Positions 1-5,556 of a DNA stretch of 22,244 bases are shown here, one piece after another (positions within the stretch are counted from its first letter, which is position 1; every line of letters starts with the position of its first letter). The position numbers and the translations under genes were made by a program. Under the pieces are notes generated by a model, which did not search any database, was not told the DNA's origin, and worked only from the letters and a program-made list of their open reading frames with translations. This stretch comes from an uncultured Bacteroidaceae bacterium (GTDB taxonomy: Bacteria; Bacteroidota; Bacteroidia; Bacteroidales; Bacteroidaceae), in the NCBI GenBank assembly GCA_904501945.1, contig CAJGCU010000028.1, forward strand, positions 1-22,244, in the 5' to 3' direction.

Positions 1-310
1 AAGATGCAGCCCATTCTTATATTGCAAATTTGTATCGTACCCCTCGGCTACGATATGCCGTACCCCTCGGGTCCACCATGGTGGACCCGAGGGGTACGGC
101 ATATGCTAATTTAACGTGGGTCTGACGGAAATAAAGTTTGGTGTAGTCAATTAGTCATGAATTTTTATCTTTTTTCAAGTTGATTTGCGACCTCTTTTAC
201 GTCGAATTCGTGTTATATTATAATAATTATTTTCAAGTATTTTGTTCATGATCTATTAGTGAATCAATAAGTTTCACCTTACAAATATATGTGTTGTTTT
301 TGGAATTAAC
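1..310. other. gene-free left edge
   Basis: No reading frame with coding character is visible here on either strand. The stretch is AT-rich and holds a long palindrome (53-104) with an additional partial repeat to its left, and one degenerate copy of the 16-bp dispersed motif near 200-215. Frames that run into it from the right are antisense shadows of frdB. The neighbour to the left is outside the window, so I cannot tell whether this is a spacer between convergent or tandem genes. Confidence 0.6.
36..104. repeat. 52-bp perfect palindrome with partial repeat
   Basis: Positions 53-78 and 79-104 are exact reverse complements with no spacer: 26 bp per arm, centre CCATGG. The core GTACCCCTCGG occurs at 37-47, again 23 bp later at 60-70, and inverted at 87-97. 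There is no T-run on either side, so it does not read as an intrinsic terminator. The layout (short near-tandem unit plus long palindrome, with an ACCATGGT-like centre) resembles the element at 5189-5273 although the sequence differs. Its function is unknown. Confidence 0.85.
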
Positions 311-345
311 AAAAAAAGGTCGCAGAAAAAACTGCGGCCTTTTTT
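311..345 (-). terminator. intrinsic terminator of frdCAB
   Basis: Read on the minus strand, an 8-base stem (GGCCGCAG with CTGCGACC, one mismatch) closes a six-T loop and is followed by a run of seven T. It starts about 20 bases after the frdB stop codon, so it ends the frdCAB message. On the plus strand the mismatch becomes a G-U pair and the hairpin is followed by six T, so it could also stop transcription arriving from the left. Confidence 0.8.
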
Positions 346-365
346 CCATATATAAATAATGTGTA

Positions 366-1133
366 TTAGTCAGCCAACTTTGCCTTGATGAACTCGCGGT
401 TGAGGCGAGCGATGTTGGCGATGGTCTCACACTTTGGACATACAGCCTCGCAAGCACGAGTGTTAGTGCAGTTACCAAAGCCGAGTTCGTCCATCTTGGC
501 AACCATTGCCTTAGCACGGCGAGCTGCTTCTATGCGGCCCTGTGGAAGGAGAGCAAGCTGTGACACCTTTGATGACACGAAGAGCATTGCTGAACCATTC
601 TTGCAAGCTGCAACACAAGCGCCGCAACCGATGCAAGAAGCGCAGTCCATTGCCTCGTCAGCATCTTCCTTTGAAATGAGGATAGCGTTGGCATCCTGTG
701 GCGCACCAGTACGAACGGTGGTATAGCCACCTGCTTGGATAATCTTGTCGAATGCTGTACGGTCAACCATGCAGTCCTTGATAACAGGGAAACCTGCTGA
801 ACGCCAAGGTTCGATTGTGATGACATCACCTTCGTTGAACTTACGCATATAGAGCTGGCAAGTAGTTGCTCCACGTTCAGTCTTGCCGTGTGGCGTGCCG
901 TTGATGTAGAGCGAACACATACCGCAAATACCTTCGCGGCAGTCGTGGTCAAACACGAAAGGTTCCTTGCCTTCCTCAATCAACTGCTCGTTGAGGATGT
1001 CGAGCATTTCGAGGAACGAAGTATCACCAGGGATGTCCTTCATTACCTTCTCTTCAAAATGAGCATTAGTGTCCTTTGGACCGTTCTGCTTCCAGTATTT
1101 TACTGTGAATTGTTTCAAAACTTTCTCTGCCAT
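366..1133 (-). CDS. frdB: fumarate reductase/succinate dehydrogenase iron-sulfur subunit
   Basis: The 255-residue protein carries electrons between the flavin of FrdA and the heme/menaquinone site of FrdC, on the cytoplasmic face of the inner membrane. A ferredoxin-like N-terminal domain has the [2Fe-2S] motif C65-REGIC-GMC73 with C92. The C-terminal domain holds C164xxC167xxC170xxC173xxxC177 and C222, C228, C232, C235 for the [4Fe-4S] and [3Fe-4S] clusters. Length is normal for the family. It starts at ATG 1133, five bases after the frdA stop, so it is the last gene of the frdC-frdA-frdB operon and is followed by a terminator. In anaerobic Bacteroidales this complex usually works as fumarate reductase, the terminal step of succinate formation; the direction cannot be read from sequence, so sdhB is an equally valid name. 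Confidence 0.96.
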   Translation of the reverse strand: MAEKVLKQFTVKYWKQNGPKDTNAHFEEKVMKDIPGDTSFLEMLDILNEQLIEEGKEPFVFDHDCREGICGMCSLYINGTPHGKTERGATTCQLYMRKFNEGDVITIEPWRSAGFPVIKDCMVDRTAFDKIIQAGGYTTVRTGAPQDANAILISKEDADEAMDCASCIGCGACVAACKNGSAMLFVSSKVSQLALLPQGRIEAARRAKAMVAKMDELGFGNCTNTRACEAVCPKCETIANIARLNREFIKAKLAD

Positions 1134-1138
1134 GGTGA

Positions 1139-3121
1139 TTAGTTCTTGTAGTTACGTGTTTGTACCTTAATAGCCTCATACTCGAGTGGTTCCTTGATGA
1201 GCGTTGGCGCAATGCTTTCTGTACCTTCGTACTTCCAGCAACCTACGTAGAAGAAGTTCTGGTCGTCGCGCTTAGCTTCGCCTTCTTCTGTCTGGTGCTC
1301 TTCACGGAAGTGGCCACCACAAGATTCTTCGCGAGAGAGGGCATCGTAAGCAATGAGCTTACCCATTGTGATGAAGTCATCGAGATGGATTGCCTTGTCG
1401 AGCTCTATATTAAGACCGTCGCGCTCTCCTGGAATGAAGAGGTTTGTGTCGAATTCCTTGCGGAGCTCGTCGAGGAGCTTGATTCCCTTCTCAAGACCTT
1501 CTTTGGTACGACCCATGCCGATGTACTCCCAGCAGATATGGCCGAGTTCCTTATGGATAGAGTCAACAGAGCGCTTACCCTTGATGTTCATGAGCTTCTG
1601 AATGCGCTCTTCTGTTGCCTTCTCGACTTCTGCAAATTCAGGAGCGTCAGTAGAGATGCGTGGCCAGATAGCCTGATCTGCGAGGTAGTTCTGGATGGTG
1701 TAAGGAAGTACGAAGTAACCGTCAGCCAGACCCTGCATGAGGGCAGATGCGCCGAGGCGATTAGCTCCGTGGTCAGAGAAGTTACATTCACCAATGGCGA
1801 AGAGTCCAGGAATAGAAGTTTGGAGTTCGTAGTCAACCCAAATACCACCCATAGTGTAGTGGATAGCAGGGAATATCATCATTGGGTTGTAATAATCGTT
1901 GCCATTGACTGTAGCGCGCTTCTTGCCTGGGTTCACGTCTGTGATTTCCTCGTACATGTCGAAGAGGTTGCCATAACGCTGGCGAATAACGTCGATGCCG
2001 AGACGCTGGATAGACTCAGAGAAGTCAAGGAACACAGCGAGACCTGTATTGTTCACGCCAAAGCCCTTGTCGCAACGCTCCTTTGCAGCACGTGAAGCCA
2101 CGTCACGAGGAACGAGGTTGCCGAATGCTGGATAGCGACGCTCCAGGTAGTAGTCGCGGTCTTCCTCTGGAATCTCCCAGCCTTCCTTTGTGCCTGCCTG
2201 GAGAGCCTTTGCATCTTCAAGCTTCTTTGGTACCCAGATGCGACCGTCGTTACGCAGAGACTCAGACATCAGCGTAAGTTTAGACTGCTTGTCGCCGTGA
2301 ACAGGTATACAAGTAGGGTGAATCTGTACATAACATGGGTTTGCGAAGTAAGCGCCCTTGCGGTAGCAAGACATGGCAGCAGTTACGTTACATCCCATAG
2401 CGTTTGTAGAAAGGAAGTACGTGTTACCGTAACCTCCTGTTGCAATAACGACTGCATTAGCAGAGAAACGCTCGAGCTTACCAGTGACGAGGTTCTTGGC
2501 AATGATACCGCGAGCCTTGCCGTCGATAATCACGACGTCGAGCATCTCGTAACGAGTGTAGAGCTTCACCTTGCCAGCGTTCACCTGTGCAGAGAGTGCA
2601 GAGTAAGCACCGAGGAGGAGCTGCTGGCCTGTCTGGCCTTTTGCGTAGAAAGTTCGAGACACCTGAGCGCCACCGAAAGAGCGGTTTGCCAATGTGCCGC
2701 CATACTCACGAGCGAAAGGAACGCCCTGAGCCACGCACTGGTCGATGATTGAGTTAGCCACTTCTGCCAGACGATACACGTTTGCCTCGCGAGCGCGGTA
2801 GTCGCCACCCTTCACTGTGTCGTAGAACAGACGGTAGATAGAGTCACCGTCGTTCTGGTAGTTCTTGGCTGCGTTTATACCACCCTGTGCAGCGATAGAG
2901 TGTGCACGGCGTGGAGAGTCCTGAATACAGAAGTTGAGCACATTGAAGCCCATCTCGCCAAGAGATGCAGCAGCTGAAGCACCAGCCAGACCCGTACCAA
3001 CGACGATGACATCGAGCTTCAGCTTATTCTTTGGGTTCACCAGACGCTGGTGTGCCTTGTAGTTTGACCACTTCTCAGCAACTGGTCCCTCAGGTATCTT
3101 TGAATCGATATTGATAGCCAT
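1139..3121 (-). CDS. frdA: fumarate reductase/succinate dehydrogenase flavoprotein subunit
   Basis: This 660-residue catalytic subunit interconverts fumarate and succinate with covalently bound FAD. Visible features are the dinucleotide-binding G42-T-G-L-A-G47 segment, the flavin-linking H74 in RRAHSIAAQGG, the substrate-domain HPTCIP segment, and the C-terminal FAD segment GLFAIGECNFSDHGANRLG. I start it at ATG 3121 (MAINIDSK). A TTG ten codons upstream would add a run encoded by the low-complexity repeat in the frdC-frdA spacer, which is unlikely to be translated. It is preceded by frdC with a 192-base gap and followed by frdB with a 5-base gap. The long N-terminus and the two neighbours fit the type B (one membrane subunit) quinol:fumarate reductases of Bacteroidetes and epsilonproteobacteria. 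Confidence 0.96.
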   Translation of the reverse strand: MAINIDSKIPEGPVAEKWSNYKAHQRLVNPKNKLKLDVIVVGTGLAGASAAASLGEMGFNVLNFCIQDSPRRAHSIAAQGGINAAKNYQNDGDSIYRLFYDTVKGGDYRAREANVYRLAEVANSIIDQCVAQGVPFAREYGGTLANRSFGGAQVSRTFYAKGQTGQQLLLGAYSALSAQVNAGKVKLYTRYEMLDVVIIDGKARGIIAKNLVTGKLERFSANAVVIATGGYGNTYFLSTNAMGCNVTAAMSCYRKGAYFANPCYVQIHPTCIPVHGDKQSKLTLMSESLRNDGRIWVPKKLEDAKALQAGTKEGWEIPEEDRDYYLERRYPAFGNLVPRDVASRAAKERCDKGFGVNNTGLAVFLDFSESIQRLGIDVIRQRYGNLFDMYEEITDVNPGKKRATVNGNDYYNPMMIFPAIHYTMGGIWVDYELQTSIPGLFAIGECNFSDHGANRLGASALMQGLADGYFVLPYTIQNYLADQAIWPRISTDAPEFAEVEKATEERIQKLMNIKGKRSVDSIHKELGHICWEYIGMGRTKEGLEKGIKLLDELRKEFDTNLFIPGERDGLNIELDKAIHLDDFITMGKLIAYDALSREESCGGHFREEHQTEEGEAKRDDQNFFYVGCWKYEGTESIAPTLIKEPLEYEAIKVQTRNYKN

Positions 3122-3132
3122 AATTCTAATTG

Positions 3133-3303
3133 AGTGAAAAGTGAAAAGCAAAAAAGTGAAAGATCAAAGTTACTATAAGACCAACACTTTCTTTTCACTG
3201 TTGTTATTTTTTTTCTTTTGATTAAATGGTGAAGAGTGTCAAGCAGAACAAGTGGAAATCGGAAGCTTGGATTTTTTCACTTTTTTACTTTTCACTTTTC
3301 ACT
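3133..3303. repeat. 29-bp inverted repeat in frdC-frdA spacer
   Basis: Positions 3133-3161 and 3275-3303 are reverse complements with a single mismatch (3149/3288). The arms are built of GTGAAAA units repeated two or three times, and a further TTTTCACT lies in the loop near 3190. The pair fills most of the spacer between the frdC stop and the frdA start. In the frdCAB message it could fold into a long A/U-rich stem and act in mRNA processing, stabilisation of one cistron, or polarity. It has no T-run typical of a terminator. Confidence 0.8.
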
Positions 3304-3313
3304 TTAACTAATT

Positions 3314-4021
3314 TCACATCTCGAAAGGAAGAACCTTGCCGTCGCAGCAGCCGAGGCAGTCTGGGCATACAGCAAATGCGATAGCTACGATGGCAAAGAG
3401 AGCCATTACTGCAGTTGACCAGATGTAGCCAATGTACTTCCAGCGGCAGAACCATGTGTGTCCGCTCCAGCCAAGTGTCTGAAGTGCAGACCAGAAGCCG
3501 TGAGTGAGGTGGAACCAGATGGCAACAATCCAGATGAGATAAAGCACTACAAATACAGGATTTGAGAATGTGTACTTAATCCATCCGAAACCGTCAGTTG
3601 GAGAGAACTGGCCTTCAGCACCAATGATTTCAGCCCACATCATGTTGTACCAGAAGTCCTTGATGTGAAGACAGAGACCCAGAACAACGATGATGCCGAG
3701 AACGAGCATATTCTGGCTTGCCCATTCTACCATCTTAGGCTTTTCTGTGATGGCATACTTGTTGTTGCCACGAGCCTTTTTGTTCTGAATTGTGAGAATG
3801 AAGGCGTAAAGAATGTGAATAGCCATGAGACCTGCAAGTGCGCATGTAGCAACAATTGCATACCAGTTAGAACCAAGCAATTCACAAATCTGGTTGTACG
3901 CCTCTGCACTGAAGAGTGCCACTACGTTCATGCATCCATGAAACGTCAGGAAGAGAATCAGCGCCAAGCCTGAGACAGACATGATCACCTTTCTTCCGAT
4001 TGAAGAGTTACATAACCACAT
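3314..4021 (-). CDS. frdC: fumarate reductase cytochrome b membrane subunit
   Basis: This 235-residue membrane anchor carries two b hemes and the menaquinol site. Five hydrophobic segments can be seen at about residues 12-37, 53-77, 102-120, 153-172 and 195-218, the fold of single-subunit (type B) anchors. Histidines inside or at the ends of helices (H28, H69, H119, H171, H174) are the candidate heme ligands. The start MWLCNSSIGRKV is the usual beginning of Bacteroidetes FrdC. It is the first gene of the operon; a promoter lies about 65 bases upstream. Odd point: the C-terminal tail has a cysteine cluster (C219, C222, C225, C226 in CPDCLGCC). Only one membrane subunit gene is present, as expected. 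Confidence 0.94.
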   Translation of the reverse strand: MWLCNSSIGRKVIMSVSGLALILFLTFHGCMNVVALFSAEAYNQICELLGSNWYAIVATCALAGLMAIHILYAFILTIQNKKARGNNKYAITEKPKMVEWASQNMLVLGIIVVLGLCLHIKDFWYNMMWAEIIGAEGQFSPTDGFGWIKYTFSNPVFVVLYLIWIVAIWFHLTHGFWSALQTLGWSGHTWFCRWKYIGYIWSTAVMALFAIVAIAFAVCPDCLGCCDGKVLPFEM

Positions 4022-4085
4022 AAGAATGTTGAAAATTTAAGTTATTAATTGAGTTATTTATAGTATGCTGAATAAGATGTAAGTG

Positions 4086-4116
4086 CAAAAATACCTTTAT
4101 TTTCTCAAACACCCAA
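4086..4116 (-). promoter_or_regulatory. predicted promoter of frdCAB
   Basis: Read on the minus strand: TTGG (4116-4113), a 19-base spacer, then TATTTTTG (4093-4086), which matches the Bacteroidetes -7 consensus TAnnTTTG. Transcription would begin near 4079, giving a leader of about 58 bases before frdC. A small hairpin (CCCAA/TTGGG, near 4112-4127) overlaps the -33 region. Confidence 0.65.
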
Positions 4117-4241
4117 GTCTTTTTGGGAAAATGTTTGTTTTCTGCTTTCTTTTTTTGCCTACCCTTGTTTCATGAGGTCTGAAATAGTTCATTCATCTTT
4201 ACATAAATATATGTAGAAAACACTTTCTCGTCACTCGCCAA

Positions 4242-4319
4242 CGTGTTTTGTCCACGAACAAGAAAATGGGGCTGTGTGCGCACACAAAACAGGTTGTTTT
4301 TATTATGTGTGCGTACACA
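4242..4319. promoter_or_regulatory. phased palindromic sites, candidate operators
   Basis: TGTGTGCGCACACA at 4273-4286 is a perfect 14-bp palindrome. TGTGTGCGTACACA at 4306-4319 differs by one base and lies exactly 33 bp further on, about three helical turns. A weaker CGTG...CACG dyad is at 4242-4256. They sit between the divergent promoters of frdCAB and the structured transcript, about 55-100 bp upstream of the latter's -33 element. A dimeric transcription factor site is the simplest reading; no regulator can be named. Confidence 0.45.
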
Positions 4320-4374
4320 AATGTTGATATACATCAATAAAACGGCAAAAAATAGTGAAAAAAGAAAAAAAATA

Positions 4375-4405
4375 TTGGTTAAATTTTCAAAACCCCATAA
4401 CTTTG
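4375..4405 (+). promoter_or_regulatory. strong Bacteroidetes-type promoter
   Basis: TTGG (4375-4378), a 19-base spacer, and TAACTTTG (4398-4405), an exact TAnnTTTG -7 element followed by CA. Transcription should start near 4412. No long gene lies downstream for over 1 kb on this strand; the only products are the structured transcript and the small peptide described below. Confidence 0.75.
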
Positions 4406-4550
4406 CATCGTCAACGAAGGAAAAGCAAGTTAAGTTGCAGGCGAGCACTCAACAAGCATCCTGAGACAATAGGTAAAAAGAAAGTTAGTTATTCTATCAT
4501 ATAGGTTTTGGTAAAGGTATTAGATTTAGGTTAGTAAAAGATTGTTATTA

Positions 4551-4589
4551 GGGAGTTAGGTCCTCGTGAGAGGCCCTCCTCCAATTTTT
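4551..4589 (+). terminator. attenuator-like hairpin in the leader
   Basis: GGGAG pairs with CTCCT, GG with CC, and CCTC with GAGG around a GTGA tetraloop, with small bulges (TTA and T) on the 5' side. Four bases after the stem comes a run of five T (4585-4589). It is weaker than the terminator at 4924 because of the CCAA between stem and T-run, but it is placed where an attenuator would act, about 155 bases before the only ATG of the transcript. Confidence 0.35.
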
Positions 4590-4742
4590 AGAAAATAAGG
4601 TAAAAAGCAACATATAAGAGCAGCAGCTGCTCAGCAGAAGCAGGGCAAGCAAGATTGCTTAAAGGTTTTAGGTTAGGTTAATAAGTTGGTTTAGTTAAAG
4701 TTTGAATCAGTAATTATTAATTTTAGGAAAAGGGATTGTTTT

Positions 4743-4820
4743 ATGGAAATGATTACAGTAATCGCAGTTGCGGTTGTCGCTGTATCAGTGATTATCAGCA
4801 ACGTTTCAATCTTCAAATAA
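4743..4820 (+). CDS. 25-residue single-TM hydrophobic peptide
   Basis: The frame encodes MEMITVIAVAVVAVSVIISN followed by VSIFK and TAA. Residues 3-23 are an unbroken hydrophobic, beta-branched and alanine-rich stretch long enough to cross the inner membrane once; the only charges are E2 and the C-terminal K25. AGGAAAAGGG at 4726-4735 is a purine-rich ribosome site 7 bases before the ATG, unusual in a phylum that mostly lacks Shine-Dalgarno sites. It is the first ATG in the predicted transcript. The stop codon sits in the loop of a 10-bp hairpin. I do not recognise the family. It could be a membrane-acting type I toxin-like peptide, a small regulator of a membrane complex (frdCAB is next door), or a chance frame. 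Confidence 0.5.
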   Translation: MEMITVIAVAVVAVSVIISNVSIFK

Positions 4821-4887
4821 TTCAAGATTGAAATTAGCAAAACATTCCGTAAAAACTCAGTGCAATTCGGCACTTGAGTTCACGGAA
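4804..4887 (+). other. two consecutive RNA hairpins at and after the small ORF stop
   Basis: TTTCAATCTT (4804-4813) and AAGATTGAAA (4824-4833) form a perfect 10-bp stem whose ten-base loop contains the TAA stop. Next, TTCCGT (4845-4850) pairs with ACGGAA (4882-4887) and encloses AACTCA/TGAGTT and GTGC/GCAC pairings with a single bulge, a stem of about 16 bp. Neither is followed by a T-run, so these are structural rather than terminating. Confidence 0.6.
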
Positions 4888-4923
4888 GAGAGAGAAGAAA
4901 CAAGAGTTATTTAAACAAATAAA

Positions 4924-4961
4924 AGAGCGGTGATTCCAGTGGAATTGCCGCTTCCTTTTTT
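4924..4961 (+). terminator. strong intrinsic terminator of the structured transcript
   Basis: A 12-bp stem (4926-4937 with 4941-4952, including two G-U pairs) with a three-base loop is followed by CC and six T (4956-4961). Orientation and strength mark the end of a plus-strand transcript, which supports real transcription of the region from 4412. Confidence 0.85.
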
Positions 4962-5056
4962 AGCGAATGACTACCTGCAAAAGAACAAGCCTATTGCAAG
5001 AATGAATTAGAATGAGGCTTGCCAATCAGTTCTAAAAAATGACACAAAAAGGTAAA

Positions 5057-5072
5057 TAACGCGAGTTCGATA
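5057..5072 (-). repeat. 16-bp dispersed motif, copy 1
   Basis: The minus strand reads TATCGAACTCGCGTTA. Related copies are at 5370-5385 on the plus strand (2 differences), 5316-5331 on the minus strand (3), 200-215 plus (4) and 5470-5485 plus (5). Copies 1 and 5370-5385 face each other across the tandem-palindrome element. Its role is unknown. Confidence 0.55.
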
Positions 5073-5188
5073 TAAGAAGTTGCGTAATCTTTAACGTCTG
5101 ACTAAAGGCTGAAGAACCCCAGACTCACAACAATCTCTATCTCTTTCGGATATCCTCAAAATTCATTCTATTTTCAGCTCCGCTTACA

Positions 5189-5273
5189 ACCTCAAAAGGG
5201 GTGAGACTCTTACCTATACCATAGGTGAGACTCTCACGTGTACCATAGGTGAGAGTCTCACCCCTTTTGAGGT
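5189..5273. repeat. 24-bp tandem repeat nested in a palindrome
   Basis: Three units beginning GGTGAGA start at 5200, 5224 and 5248, exactly 24 bp apart. The outer arms 5189-5210 and 5252-5273 are perfect 22-bp reverse complements, and the inner ACCTAT (5212-5217) pairs with ATAGGT (5245-5250). The third unit carries the inversion that makes the outer arms pair (GAGACTC against GAGTCTC). As in the element at 36-104, a short repeated unit is combined with a long palindrome and an ACCAT-GGT-like junction. It lies between convergent transcripts, but has no T-run of its own. Confidence 0.85.
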
Positions 5274-5369
5274 ACAACATGAGGCATCGAACAGGTGTCT
5301 GTCCAAAGGTAAAAAAAACACGAGTTCAATAACTTTCCTATAGCTTCAAATAAAAACAAAATATTCTTA

Positions 5370-5385
5370 CATCGAACTCACGTTA
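5370..5385 (+). repeat. 16-bp dispersed motif, copy facing 5057-5072
   Basis: CATCGAACTCACGTTA, two differences from the reverse complement of 5057-5072. It directly abuts the terminator hairpin of the minus-strand operon. Confidence 0.55.
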
Positions 5386-5426
5386 AATAAAAGCCACGTC
5401 GGGACTTCACAGTTCCAACGTGGCTT
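5383..5426 (-). terminator. terminator of the sigma/exported-protein operon
   Basis: AAGCCACGT (5391-5399) and ACGTGGCTT (5418-5426) form a perfect 9-bp stem, continued inward by GGGAC/GTTCC after one mismatch. Read on the minus strand the stem is followed by TTTATTTAA, a T-rich tail. It lies 130 bases beyond the stop of the 5557-6765 gene. Confidence 0.7.
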
Positions 5427-5556
5427 GACCGGTCTAAACTAATCTTTCAATTACTATTTTACGTCAATTCGACAAATTCACGTTATTATTTGTCATGCAG
5501 TGTGTATCATTTTAGTGGCAATAGACCTTTTCTTTTTCGATGCATTCCGTCAGTTC

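Larger units (their letters stand above)
4412..4961 (+). ncRNA. predicted ~550-nt structured transcript with small ORF
   Basis: The limits are a very good promoter (4375-4405) and a strong terminator (4924-4961). Between them I see: an 11-bp hairpin 4551-4580; the perfect dyad 4618-4632 (GAGCAGC/GCTGCTC); the dyad 4647-4660 (AAGCAA/TTGCTT); a 10-bp hairpin over the end of the small ORF (4804-4833); and a long hairpin 4845-4887. No ATG occurs from 4412 until 4743, where a 25-residue hydrophobic peptide opens. TTTAGGTTAG is repeated at 4525 and 4667. It may be a small-protein mRNA with a long regulatory leader, or a functional RNA. I do not recognise a known RNA family; the 6S-like Bacteroidales-1 RNA should be excluded by a covariance search. 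Confidence 0.55.
4962..5556. other. gene-free spacer with repeats
   Basis: No coding frame of substance is visible on either strand between the terminator at 4961 and the end of the exported-protein gene at 5557. The stretch contains three or four copies of a 16-bp dispersed motif, a 24-bp tandem repeat embedded in a long palindrome (5189-5273), and the terminator hairpin of the minus-strand operon (5383-5426). The remaining sequence shows nothing I can interpret. Confidence 0.6.

Noticed and set aside
1160..2095. Open frame of 311 codons on the plus strand.
   Set aside because: It is fully antisense to the C-terminal half of frdA, which has clear family motifs; composition is unlike a real protein.
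3122..3151. Longer frdA start at TTG 3151.
   Set aside because: The extra ten residues are encoded partly by the GTGAAAA repeat and do not resemble FrdA N-termini; ATG 3121 fits better.
4170..4464. Overlapping small frames on both strands with repeated CVRTQ-like residues.
   Set aside because: The repeats in the peptides come from the palindromes at 4273 and 4306, and both frames overlap the predicted promoter at 4375-4405. No signal peptide or known domain.
4691..4873. 60-codon minus-strand frame antisense to the small hydrophobic peptide; possible antisense partner.
   Set aside because: No TAnnTTTG promoter is seen for it on the minus strand, and it spans the structured 3' part of the plus-strand transcript. 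An antisense RNA cannot be excluded, but nothing supports it.
5200..5271. Possible CRISPR because of three evenly spaced direct repeats.
   Set aside because: The 24-bp units are contiguous with no unique spacers, and there are no cas genes.
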